Source of the DNA: an uncultured Clostridia bacterium
Lineage (GTDB): Bacteria; Bacillota; Clostridia; Christensenellales; UBA1242
Assembly (NCBI GenBank): GCA_934749845.1
Contig: CAKVHQ010000015.1
Location: 1 to 16,527 of the forward strand
Length of the DNA stretch: 16,527 nucleotides
Direction: 5' to 3'
Shown: piece by piece, positions 8,248-14,737 of the stretch
How the letters are laid out: each line of letters starts with the position of its first letter
Position numbering within the stretch: position 1 is the stretch's first letter
The notes under the pieces: generated by a model
What the model was told of the DNA's origin: nothing
The model's database searches: none
Seen by the model: the letters and a program-made list of their open reading frames with translations, nothing else
Position numbers and translations under genes: made by a program

Positions 8248-9195
8248 ATGGCTTACACGAACAGTTCATTGGTGTCCTACACCAAACTCAGCCCGAACCA
8301 TTCCGGGCCGCGCACACACAGCATTGACCGCATCACTCCTCACTGCGTGGTAGGCCAGTGCTCGGTGGAAACTCTGGGTAATATCTTTCTGCCCACTTCC
8401 AGGCAGGCAAGTTCAAACTACGGCATCGGATCGGATGGTCGTGTAGGAATGTATGTAGAGGAGAAGAACCGTTCCTGGTGTTCTTCCTCCAACGCAAACG
8501 ATCAGAGAGCCGTAACCATCGAGTGTGCTTCCGATACCACGGAACCGTATGTCTTTCGTGATGTTGTGTATCAGACACTCATCAAACTCTGCGTTGACAT
8601 CTGCAAGCGCAACGGTAAAACAAAGCTGCTTTGGCTCGGTGATAAGGCAAAGACTCTCAATTACAGCCCGAAGCCGGACGAGATGGTACTTACCGTTCAC
8701 AGGTGGTTTGCGAACAAATCCTGCCCCGGAAACTGGATGTATTCCCGTATGGGCGACCTTGCCAAAAAGGTAACGGCGGCTCTCGGAGGAGACACAAAAC
8801 CCGCAAAGCCCGTCAAGCCCTCTGCGACAATCAAAGTCGGCAATCTCGTGACCGTCACGGGCAGCACCTATTATAACGGCAAGTCAATTCCCGGCTGGGT
8901 GAAGAAGCTCCGCTGGTATGTGGTTGAAGTCAGCGGCGACCGTGCGGTAATCAACGAGGATGAATCCGGCAAGTGCGCCATCATGTCGCCGGTCAAGACC
9001 TCAGCTCTTGCCGTTGTCACCTCAAAGCCCTCCGAGAACTATCGCATTCATACCGTAACACACGGAGATACACTCTGGGCAATCGCCAAGAAGTATCTCG
9101 GCAACGGTAGTCGTTACAAGGAAATCGTCAGCCTAAACGGGCTGAAAAGCAATATCATCTACAGCGGTATGAAGCTGAAGATCCCGAATAAGTAA
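8248..9195 (+). CDS. Endolysin: N-acetylmuramoyl-L-alanine amidase (Amidase_2) with C-terminal LysM
   Basis: The enzyme cleaves the amide bond between MurNAc and L-alanine in peptidoglycan at lysis. ATG 8248 follows AAGGAGG (8232-8238) within the end of the holin gene; the longer reading from 8200 runs back into the holin. Residues 1-180 form the amidase domain, with probable zinc ligands H32 (TPHCVVG), H151 and C159 (TVHRWFANKSCPG). Residues about 195-260 form an SH3-like beta segment that may bind the wall. Residues 265-313 are a LysM repeat (HTVTHGDTLWAIAKKYLG to SGMKLKIP). There is no signal peptide, consistent with release through the holin. The 315-residue length is normal for such lysins. 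A terminator follows directly, closing the late operon. Confidence 0.93.
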   Translation: MAYTNSSLVSYTKLSPNHSGPRTHSIDRITPHCVVGQCSVETLGNIFLPTSRQASSNYGIGSDGRVGMYVEEKNRSWCSSSNANDQRAVTIECASDTTEPYVFRDVVYQTLIKLCVDICKRNGKTKLLWLGDKAKTLNYSPKPDEMVLTVHRWFANKSCPGNWMYSRMGDLAKKVTAALGGDTKPAKPVKPSATIKVGNLVTVTGSTYYNGKSIPGWVKKLRWYVVEVSGDRAVINEDESGKCAIMSPVKTSALAVVTSKPSENYRIHTVTHGDTLWAIAKKYLGNGSRYKEIVSLNGLKSNIIYSGMKLKIPNK

Positions 9196-9199
9196 ACCG

Positions 9200-9236
9200 A
9201 AAGCCCATCGAGGAGTAATTCTTCGATGGGCTTTTT
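9200..9236 (+). terminator. Rho-independent terminator of the phage late operon
   Basis: AAAGCCCATCGA (9200-9211) pairs perfectly with TCGATGGGCTTT (9223-9234), and the T run overlaps the stem end (TTTTT to 9236). It begins five bases after the endolysin stop. On the minus strand the hairpin lacks a good T tract, so it serves mainly the plus strand. Confidence 0.9.
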
Positions 9237-9267
9237 ACTTTATTACTGTATATGGTTTTGGGCTTAA

Positions 9268-10449
9268 TTACTGGTAGTTTTTATTAACCAACTCAAGGCC
9301 ATAGTCCTTGCCTTCGCCGTTGATCGTTTCCCAAAGCCAACCGGAGACGGATTGCCCCTGCTCCTCAAAAGACAGCCAGACCGCAGGGGAAGCAATGATG
9401 GTGTGTGCAGTCATGTTTCTGGGGTCATTGTACCACGAAACACCATCAAAGAGGAACAGCTTTACTCCGGCTTCCTGAAACAGTGGGATATTCTCCTTTA
9501 ACATCTGCTGAAATTTGTCCGCCTGCGTTTCGTCTACATCCATGATCCTGTTGTCGAGATAATTCTGCACCTTGGCAAGATCGCCGTCTCTGGTAGAGCA
9601 GTCGAACATCAGATGGATGCCATCGCCGTATTTTTCGTGAAGAGCGCGCAGACAGTCCAGCGTCAGGTTGTCCGTTGTCAGCTTATCGGAAATCTCCGTG
9701 GGTGTCTGCCAGACATTGACTGCCACATCATGCCAATCCGAATAGCACAGCAATGAAGCGTCCACGAGGACATTTTTGTTTTCGGCGCCCGGGAAGTAAT
9801 TTGTATAAATATCATCGGACAGGAGCGCCGTAGCAAAACCTCCTGCACTATAGCCTGTCACAAGAACGGTGTCTGCATTTTCAATTCCGGCTTTCTGCAT
9901 GATCTGCTGCATCGCCAGCGTGTAATTGTTGTAGCCGTTATGGTAGAGGATCTTTTCCTTGCCGTCGGTATCAGTATAACAGAACTCTCCGGTACCGGCA
10001 TGAAAATCCCCGGTCGCATAGGGAAACAGAATCAACGTCCAATCCTCAAAGGGGCTTCCGTCTACGTCAGAAGCCAACCCACCCATATTCATCGTGACAT
10101 TTGCCAGCAGATCCGGCCACACCATGTGGGTATTGTAAGTGTCATCCCGTGCCATTTCCTCATTGATGCTGACACCGCCGCCTGCAAAATAGATCATCAC
10201 CTTGTTTTCGCTGCCCTTTTTGAAAAGAGCGTGATAGCTGTTTCCCTCCGAGTCCTTCATGGCGCTGTCTGCTACCCGATACCATTTGCCCACTGCGGGG
10301 TCTGCTTTCAGATTGGGATAGCGCAGAAACATAAAGTAAATGCACACTGCAAGAATTGCAAGCACGGCGGCAATTATCACGACCACCCTGCCAAGTATTA
10401 TCAGAATATGTTTTATCGGTCTTGCTTTTGCTGTTGATGAATTGTTCAT
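9268..10449 (-). CDS. Membrane-anchored pectinacetylesterase/Notum-like serine hydrolase
   Basis: The protein has 393 residues from the ATG at 10449-10447, which follows AAGGAG by 8 bases; a longer reading to 10539 has no ribosome site. Residues 14-41 form one hydrophobic segment after a basic N-terminus, so the protein is likely anchored with its enzyme outside the cell. The fold signatures of the pectinacetylesterase family are present: an oxyanion-type loop YFAGGGVS (about 87-94), FPYATGDFHAG (142-152), and the nucleophile S201 in VTGYSAGGFAT. Candidate acid and base are D283 or D288 and H349 (TAHTII). Known relatives remove acetyl groups from pectin or, for animal Notum, a lipid from Wnt; the substrate here is unknown. 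Its promoter faces the tetR promoter, so it is probably controlled by the adjacent regulator. Position after the lysis genes suggests phage cargo. Confidence 0.78.
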   Translation of the reverse strand: MNNSSTAKARPIKHILIILGRVVVIIAAVLAILAVCIYFMFLRYPNLKADPAVGKWYRVADSAMKDSEGNSYHALFKKGSENKVMIYFAGGGVSINEEMARDDTYNTHMVWPDLLANVTMNMGGLASDVDGSPFEDWTLILFPYATGDFHAGTGEFCYTDTDGKEKILYHNGYNNYTLAMQQIMQKAGIENADTVLVTGYSAGGFATALLSDDIYTNYFPGAENKNVLVDASLLCYSDWHDVAVNVWQTPTEISDKLTTDNLTLDCLRALHEKYGDGIHLMFDCSTRDGDLAKVQNYLDNRIMDVDETQADKFQQMLKENIPLFQEAGVKLFLFDGVSWYNDPRNMTAHTIIASPAVWLSFEEQGQSVSGWLWETINGEGKDYGLELVNKNYQ

Positions 10450-10461
10450 TAAAATTTCTCC

Positions 10462-10490
10462 TTGACTTTTCATTGAGATTAGTATATCAT
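10462..10490 (+). promoter_or_regulatory. Promoter of the TetR operon
   Basis: TTGACT (10462-10467), a 17-bp spacer and TATCAT (10485-10490) make a good plus-strand promoter. Its -35 overlaps the ribosome site of the minus-strand hydrolase, and its -10 overlaps the -10 of the minus-strand promoter. The transcript would carry the palindrome at 10512-10530 in its leader. Confidence 0.6.
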
Positions 10491-10509
10491 ATAAATAGCG
10501 ATGAGTCAA
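10481..10509 (-). promoter_or_regulatory. Promoter of the pectinacetylesterase-like gene
   Basis: On the minus strand TTGACT (10509-10504), a 17-bp spacer and TATACT (10486-10481) form a near-consensus promoter about 32 bases before the hydrolase ATG. It overlaps the plus-strand promoter, so the two cannot easily be occupied at once. Confidence 0.75.
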
Positions 10510-10511
10510 TC

Positions 10512-10530
10512 GTCTCAGCCAAAATGAGAC
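10512..10530. promoter_or_regulatory. Candidate TetR operator (19-bp palindrome)
   Basis: GTCTCA (10512-10517) and TGAGAC (10525-10530) form a perfect inverted repeat with a 7-bp spacer, the usual size of a TetR-family site. It lies 2 bp upstream of the minus-strand -35 and about 20 bp into the tetR transcript. A bound repressor could therefore block both directions. Confidence 0.6.
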
Positions 10531-10537
10531 AAAGTAC

Positions 10538-10543
10538 AAGGAG
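10538..10543 (+). promoter_or_regulatory. Ribosome binding site deciding the tetR start
   Basis: AAGGAG directly touches the ATG at 10544, leaving no spacing, but sits 12 bases before the in-frame ATG at 10556. The second ATG is therefore the likelier start, with slightly long spacing. Confidence 0.5.
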
Positions 10544-10555
10544 ATGTATCAGCCA

Positions 10556-11074
10556 ATGAACAATCAGGAGAAGAACACATATGTCCGCAGCCGGATCCTT
10601 GCGGCACTGTTGAAAATGATGCAGGAGCAGCCCTTTGCCGATATTTCCATCAGCGCCCTGGTAAGCACAGCGCAGGTGGGCAGAGCCTCCTTCTATCGAA
10701 ATTTTACAGACAAGGAAGACGTGCTGCGGCAGGAGAATGATCGGCTGACAGCGCAGTGGAAGCAGAGCTATGATGCCGTGGAGCATGCCGCTCCCAATGA
10801 ACTGCTAATTTCGTTGCTGGATTTTTACAAGGAGCATTCCGGCTTTTATCTGGCGCTGTATCAAGCCGGACTTTCGGATATCGTGCTGCAAACGCTGCTG
10901 GAACAGTCGGAGATTAGCCCAGAGATGCCCAATGCCATTGCCTACCTCAAATCCTCTATCGCCTATATGCTCTACGGATGGATCGTGGAGTGGATGAAGC
11001 GAGGAATGCCGGAGAGCGGCACGGAGCTGGCAAGGATGATTGAGACAGCGCAGAAAACCGGAAACAATCAATAG
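10556..11074 (+). CDS. TetR/AcrR-family transcriptional regulator
   Basis: The protein has 172 residues from ATG 10556. Residues 8-55 are the TetR DNA-binding domain: a first helix (TYVRSRILAALLKMM), then the helix-turn-helix ISISALVSTAQVGRASFY with the closing RNFTDKEDVL motif typical of the family. The C-terminal half is helical and ligand-binding or dimerising; its YMLYGWIVEWMKRGMPES segment resembles the TetR_C_7 group, often found in Firmicutes. It is the first gene of an operon with a 32-residue peptide and an alpha/beta hydrolase, and divergent from another hydrolase. A palindrome in the shared intergenic region is its likely operator. The simplest model is autorepression and co-repression of both hydrolases. 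The inducer is unknown. Confidence 0.88.
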   Translation: MNNQEKNTYVRSRILAALLKMMQEQPFADISISALVSTAQVGRASFYRNFTDKEDVLRQENDRLTAQWKQSYDAVEHAAPNELLISLLDFYKEHSGFYLALYQAGLSDIVLQTLLEQSEISPEMPNAIAYLKSSIAYMLYGWIVEWMKRGMPESGTELARMIETAQKTGNNQ

Positions 11075-11084
11075 GGGGTACATT

Positions 11085-11183
11085 ATGAAAAAAAAAGATA
11101 TTCTGATTTTGTTGGCGATCATAGCGGTGGCCATTTTATTGGGGGCAGTCTGCGGGAAACTGCTGCTGGACAATCTGATATGA
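11085..11183 (+). CDS. Small single-pass membrane peptide (32 residues)
   Basis: ATG 11085 follows AGGGGG (11073-11078) by 6 bases and the frame ends in TGA at 11181-11183. The sequence starts MKKKDILILLAIIAVAILL and ends LLLDNLI: three lysines, then one hydrophobic helix of about 18 residues. The gene sits 10 bases after the tetR stop, and its stop overlaps the next gene's ATG (ATGA, 11180-11183), so it is translated as part of the operon. The ribosome site, spacing and overlap make it a credible real gene. The function is unknown; it could help locate or regulate a partner hydrolase. It could also simply couple translation. Confidence 0.65.
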   Translation: MKKKDILILLAIIAVAILLGAVCGKLLLDNLI

Positions 11184-12106
11184 AGAAAAGAACTAAAATT
11201 TTTATTTACTGCGCCGCATTTGCCATGACGTTTCTCGTCAGCGCGGTTGTTCGAATTGCGATGCTGGGCAGCGCCCCTGAGCGGCTGATTCAGGTGGAAT
11301 GGAACGATTCTGTGGGAATCGTTTATAAGGACCTGCCGTATGAAAATGACAGCGGTCACGGATATGATCTATATATCCCTGCCGGTTTGCGTTCGACGGA
11401 TGAACAACATCTGATTTTGTTCATCCACGGTGGGAGCTTCAATTCCGGCGCAAAAGAGGACGGTGATGCGTGGTGTAAATTCTATGCTTCGAAGGGATAT
11501 ATCACCGCAACCGTAGACTACACTTTGCAGACGCACGGACAGGATGCTTCTATTTATCGGATGAATCGGGAAATAGAGGCTGCTGTCAGAGCCATTAAGC
11601 AGAAAGCAGAGGATCTCGGCTATCGGATCGTCGGAATGGCTCCCTGCGGCGTATCGGCTGGCGGAACGCTTGCAATGAATCTGGCGTACAACGGAAATTC
11701 CGTGATCCCCGTCAAGTTTGTTTTTCAACTGGCTGCGCCAACTTACTTTGACCCATCTGAATGGTCGCTGCTGATGCGAGTGGACAAGCTCAAAACGGAG
11801 AACGAGTTCTGCGAGATGATGACCGGCAAGAAGCTGGAGGACTACAGTCAGGAAATCCGCAATATCTCACCTGCGTGTCTTGTGCAGGATGATTCAGTCC
11901 CTTCTCTGATTGGCTATGGTCTGATCGACCACTGCGTGCCGCTGAGTCAGAAATACTACTTAATAGACGCCTATGAAGCGCACCATGTCCCATATGATTA
12001 TATCGAGTTTCCAAACTCAAACCACGGGATGTATAACGATTTGGATAAGCTACAAGATTTTTTGGATCAGTCGCTTGAGTATGCGGACAGGTATTTTAGC
12101 AGATGA
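11180..12106 (+). CDS. Alpha/beta hydrolase (esterase/lipase, BD-FAE/HSL-like)
   Basis: The protein has 308 residues. Residues 7-30 form a hydrophobic signal or anchor after MKKRTK, so the enzyme probably acts outside the membrane. The esterase signatures are an oxyanion motif HGG (83-85, in LILFIHGGSFNSG), nucleophile S159 in CGVSAGGTLAMN, acid D250 (GYGLIDHCVPLSQKYY) and base H282 (FPNSNHGMYND), spaced normally. Relatives in the BD-FAE group remove acetyl or feruloyl groups from plant polysaccharides, but this motif pattern is shared by many esterases, so the substrate is open. The ATG overlaps the stop of the 32-residue peptide gene, and the three genes from tetR form one operon ended by the terminator at 12152. 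Together with the divergent Notum-like enzyme, it suggests removal of acyl groups from extracellular glycans. Confidence 0.82.
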   Translation: MKKRTKIFIYCAAFAMTFLVSAVVRIAMLGSAPERLIQVEWNDSVGIVYKDLPYENDSGHGYDLYIPAGLRSTDEQHLILFIHGGSFNSGAKEDGDAWCKFYASKGYITATVDYTLQTHGQDASIYRMNREIEAAVRAIKQKAEDLGYRIVGMAPCGVSAGGTLAMNLAYNGNSVIPVKFVFQLAAPTYFDPSEWSLLMRVDKLKTENEFCEMMTGKKLEDYSQEIRNISPACLVQDDSVPSLIGYGLIDHCVPLSQKYYLIDAYEAHHVPYDYIEFPNSNHGMYNDLDKLQDFLDQSLEYADRYFSR

Positions 12107-12151
12107 GTCCCGATAATTTGACACTTCACATGATTTAATACTTTCTTCTTT

Positions 12152-12186
12152 GCCCTCTGCGGTTTTTCCGTGGAGGGCGTTTTTTT
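12152..12186 (+). terminator. Rho-independent terminator of the TetR-hydrolase operon
   Basis: GCCCTCTGCGG (12152-12162), loop TTTTT and CCGTGGAGGGC (12168-12178) make an 11-bp stem with two G-T pairs, followed by GTTTTTTT. It separates the cargo operon from the recombinase module. Confidence 0.88.
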
Positions 12187-12247
12187 GCTCTATTTAGGGA
12201 CCAAACGGCAGCCTCATGCCCGGTGGCAATTGAGAGAGTCCTTCCGA

Positions 12248-12295
12248 GGACAAGTTTTTCGCTTATGTTTTCGGCCAAAATCGGTATTCTTGTCC
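12248..12295. repeat. Inverted repeat in the leader of the recombinase module
   Basis: GGACAAG (12248-12254) and CTTGTCC (12289-12295) are exact inverted copies 34 bases apart. The interval contains a small palindromic TTTTCGGCCAAAA. It lies 43 bases before the HTH/zinc-finger gene and could be a leader structure or a protein site. No confident promoter is visible. Confidence 0.35.
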
Positions 12296-12337
12296 AGATG
12301 GATCATTGAGGAAAGCACTCAGAAGGAGGAAACCATA

Positions 12338-12760
12338 ATGACCAATCAACAGAAAGAGCAAATCGCTGCCCTGCGCTCACAGGGGTTCGGATATGCCACC
12401 ATCGCAAAGGCTGTGGGTTTACAGAAAGGCACTGTCGTTGCTTATTGTAGGAAAATAGGACTGACCGGTACAAAGGCTCCGGACAATCGCCGTATCGATG
12501 TGGATATCAATTTCTGCCTACAGTGCGGTGCGTTACTTACCCAGACACCAGGCAGAAAGCGCATCAAGTTCTGCTGTGATAAATGCCGTGTTACCTGGTG
12601 GAATGCCCATCCGGAAAAGGTCAACCGTAAGGCTGTGTATAACTTCACCTGTGCCAACTGCGGTAAGCCTTTCACATCATACGGCAATGCCGGACGGAAG
12701 TACTGCTGTCATGCCTGTTACATTGCAGACCGTTTCAAAGGCGGTGATTGCGATGAGTGA
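12338..12760 (+). CDS. HTH and zinc-finger protein of a serine recombinase cassette
   Basis: The protein has 140 residues from ATG 12338, chosen because AAGGAGG (12323-12329) sits 8 bases before it; the reading upstream to 12170 crosses a terminator. Residues 5-40 form a helix-turn-helix of resolvase or sigma-70 region-4 type (LRSQGFGYATIAKAVGLQKG). Two cysteine clusters follow: C60-x-x-C63 with C80-x-x-C83, and C105-x-x-C108 with C124-x-x-C127, each likely to bind zinc. Small proteins like this are often annotated as sigma-70-like or HTH proteins and recur next to paired large serine recombinases in Clostridia. A role in controlling the recombinases or helping DNA binding is inference from linkage. 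It overlaps the next gene by 8 bases. Confidence 0.75.
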   Translation: MTNQQKEQIAALRSQGFGYATIAKAVGLQKGTVVAYCRKIGLTGTKAPDNRRIDVDINFCLQCGALLTQTPGRKRIKFCCDKCRVTWWNAHPEKVNRKAVYNFTCANCGKPFTSYGNAGRKYCCHACYIADRFKGGDCDE

Positions 12761-12932
12761 AACTGTATTCCAGGCAGAACTAAAGTATCAGACGGCAATT
12801 TCCATAGCAAAAAATCTCCGCAGCCAGGGGCTTTTGACCGAAGATGAATATAACGTAATTGATACAAAATTGCAGACTGATTTCTCTCCATCTTTGGGTA
12901 CATTATTATCTGAAAATGACTGGACTTTATAG
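12753..12932 (+). CDS. Small SHOCT-like protein of the recombinase cassette
   Basis: The protein has 59 residues, starting MSETVFQAELKYQ and ending SENDWTL. The ATG overlaps the end of the HTH/zinc-finger gene by 8 bases, indicating coupled translation. The middle, IAKNLRSQGLLTEDEYNVIDTKL, matches the pattern of SHOCT domains, a short helical C-terminal motif with GLLTEDEY. Proteins like this are usual companions of Clostridial serine recombinases. The role is unknown and might be a directionality or interaction factor. The recombinase ATG follows 41 bases later behind its own AAAGGAG. Confidence 0.72.
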   Translation: MSETVFQAELKYQTAISIAKNLRSQGLLTEDEYNVIDTKLQTDFSPSLGTLLSENDWTL

Positions 12933-12973
12933 CCTTTTAGAGTTATATATAGTATCTGAAAGGAGTGATTATC

Positions 12974-14737
12974 ATGCGGAAAATCAATAAAATCGAGCCG
13001 AAAGTTTCGCAGATGCCGACTCAAAAAAAGGTAGCTGCCTATGCAAGAGTATCAATGGAATCGGAAAGATTGCAGCACTCACTTTCGTCACAGGTCAGCT
13101 ATTACAGCGGTCTGATTCAAAAGAACCCTGCCTGGGAATATGTCGGTGTGTATGCCGACGATGGTGTAACGGGCACCAAGGCAGAAGCCCGCGTGGAGTT
13201 CAATCGAATGCTTGCCGACTGTGAAGCCGGAAAGATAGACATTATTCTTACGAAGTCCATTTCCCGTTTTGCCAGAAACACCGTTGACCTTCTGAGCACA
13301 GTTCGGCATCTGAAGGAACTTGGCATTTCTGTGCAGTTTGAAAAAGAGCACATCGACTCACTGAGCGAGGACGGTGAACTGATGCTGACTTTGCTTGCAT
13401 CTTTCGCGCAGGAAGAAGTACGAAGTCTTTCGGATAATGTGAAATGGGGTACTCGCAAACGGTTTGAAAAAGGTATCCCTAACGGAAAGTTTCAGATATA
13501 CGGCTACCGTTGGGACGATGACCATCTCGTCATTGAGCCTGAGGAAGCCAAAGTCGTAAAACTCATCTACGACAATTTTCTGAATGGACTTTCCGCAGAA
13601 ACAACAGAAAAGCAGCTTGCGGAGATGGGGGTCAAATCCTACAAGGGGCAGCATTTCGGCAACACTTCCATTCGGCAGATACTCGGCAACATTACCTATA
13701 CAGGAAATCTGCTCTTTCAAAAGGAGTATGTCGTAGATCCCATAAGCAAGAAAAGCAAAATCAACCGCGGGGAGCTTCCGCAATATTGGGTGGAAAACAC
13801 CCACGAGGCTATCATTCCAATGGAAACATATCAAGCGGTACAGGCAGAAAAAGCCCGCCGCCGAGAACTCGGTGCGCTTGCAAATTGGAGCATCAACACA
13901 TCCTGCTTTACGAGCAAAATCAAGTGTGGGTGCTGTGGAAAAAGCTATCAGCGGTCAAACCGCAAAGGTCGCAAAGACCCGAATGCAAACTACACCATTT
14001 GGATTTGCGGAACACGCAGGAAAAGCGGAAATATGCACTGCCGGAATAAGGATATCCCAGAGGCAATGCTCAAGCAAGCCTGCGCAGATGTTCTCGGGCT
14101 TGAGGAATTTGATGAGAGTGTCTTTTCGGAGCAGATACAGCGCATTGAGATTCCTGCTCCGAACGAGATGCTCTTTTATTTCAAGGACGGTCATACCGTT
14201 CCGCACCATTGGGAGTCCACCATGAGAAAGGACTGCTGGACAGACGAGCGCCGTGTAGCGAAGGGACGGTATGTTCAGGCACACCAACTCGGTCCTAAGA
14301 GCTCCTGTTTTACAAGCCGAATCCGCTGTGACTGCTGCGGCGAAAACTATCGCAGGCAACGCTCTAAGCACAAGGACGGTAGCTTTGAGGCTGTATGGCG
14401 CTGTGCTTCAAGCGGAAAATGTGACAACCCAAGCATAAAGGAAGAAACGCTTGCAGAACTGTGTGCCAAGGTAATGGGTATACCATCTTTTGATGAAGTG
14501 GCATTCAGGGAGCAGATTGCCTGTATTCATATCACCGTGCCATTCCGTCTTTCCGTTCACTTTTTTGACGGACATACTTTCGATGCTCAGTGGGAAAACA
14601 AGAGAAAAATGCCCAGGCACTCGGAAGAGCGGAAGCAGCATATGCGGGAAGTAATGATAGAAAAATGGAGGGAAAGACATGGCGAAAGTTACGACCATTC
14701 CGGCAACGATCAGTCGGTTCACAGCTACACCGATTAA
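12974..14737 (+). CDS. Large serine recombinase 1 with duplicated zinc-ribbon module
   Basis: The protein has 587 residues from ATG 12974, 8 bases after AAAGGAG; the GTG at 12965 overlaps that site. Residues 19-160 form the resolvase catalytic domain: nucleophile S27 in YARVS, the KSISRFARNTVD motif (94-105), and LLASFAQEEVRSLSDN. Residues 165-300 form the recombinase domain (IYGYRW to NTHEAIIPMETYQAV). Then two zinc ribbons appear: C318, C321, C345, C356 and C452, C455, C477, C483. Each is followed by a beta-rich segment with DGHT (405-408 and 532-535) and a WE. The long coiled coil usual in phage serine integrases is not evident; the end is basic and helical. It probably works with recombinase 2, whose gene overlaps this one by 59 bases, in integrating and excising the element. 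Confidence 0.92.
   Translation: MRKINKIEPKVSQMPTQKKVAAYARVSMESERLQHSLSSQVSYYSGLIQKNPAWEYVGVYADDGVTGTKAEARVEFNRMLADCEAGKIDIILTKSISRFARNTVDLLSTVRHLKELGISVQFEKEHIDSLSEDGELMLTLLASFAQEEVRSLSDNVKWGTRKRFEKGIPNGKFQIYGYRWDDDHLVIEPEEAKVVKLIYDNFLNGLSAETTEKQLAEMGVKSYKGQHFGNTSIRQILGNITYTGNLLFQKEYVVDPISKKSKINRGELPQYWVENTHEAIIPMETYQAVQAEKARRRELGALANWSINTSCFTSKIKCGCCGKSYQRSNRKGRKDPNANYTIWICGTRRKSGNMHCRNKDIPEAMLKQACADVLGLEEFDESVFSEQIQRIEIPAPNEMLFYFKDGHTVPHHWESTMRKDCWTDERRVAKGRYVQAHQLGPKSSCFTSRIRCDCCGENYRRQRSKHKDGSFEAVWRCASSGKCDNPSIKEETLAELCAKVMGIPSFDEVAFREQIACIHITVPFRLSVHFFDGHTFDAQWENKRKMPRHSEERKQHMREVMIEKWRERHGESYDHSGNDQSVHSYTD

Noticed and set aside
9200..9236. Terminator as bidirectional for the minus-strand hydrolase
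   Set aside because: The reverse strand of the hairpin is followed by CTTTCGG rather than a T tract, so termination in that direction is doubtful.
12170..12337. N-terminal extension of the HTH/zinc-finger protein
   Set aside because: It begins inside a terminator hairpin, has no ribosome site and is low in family-like sequence; ATG 12338 has AAGGAGG at correct spacing.
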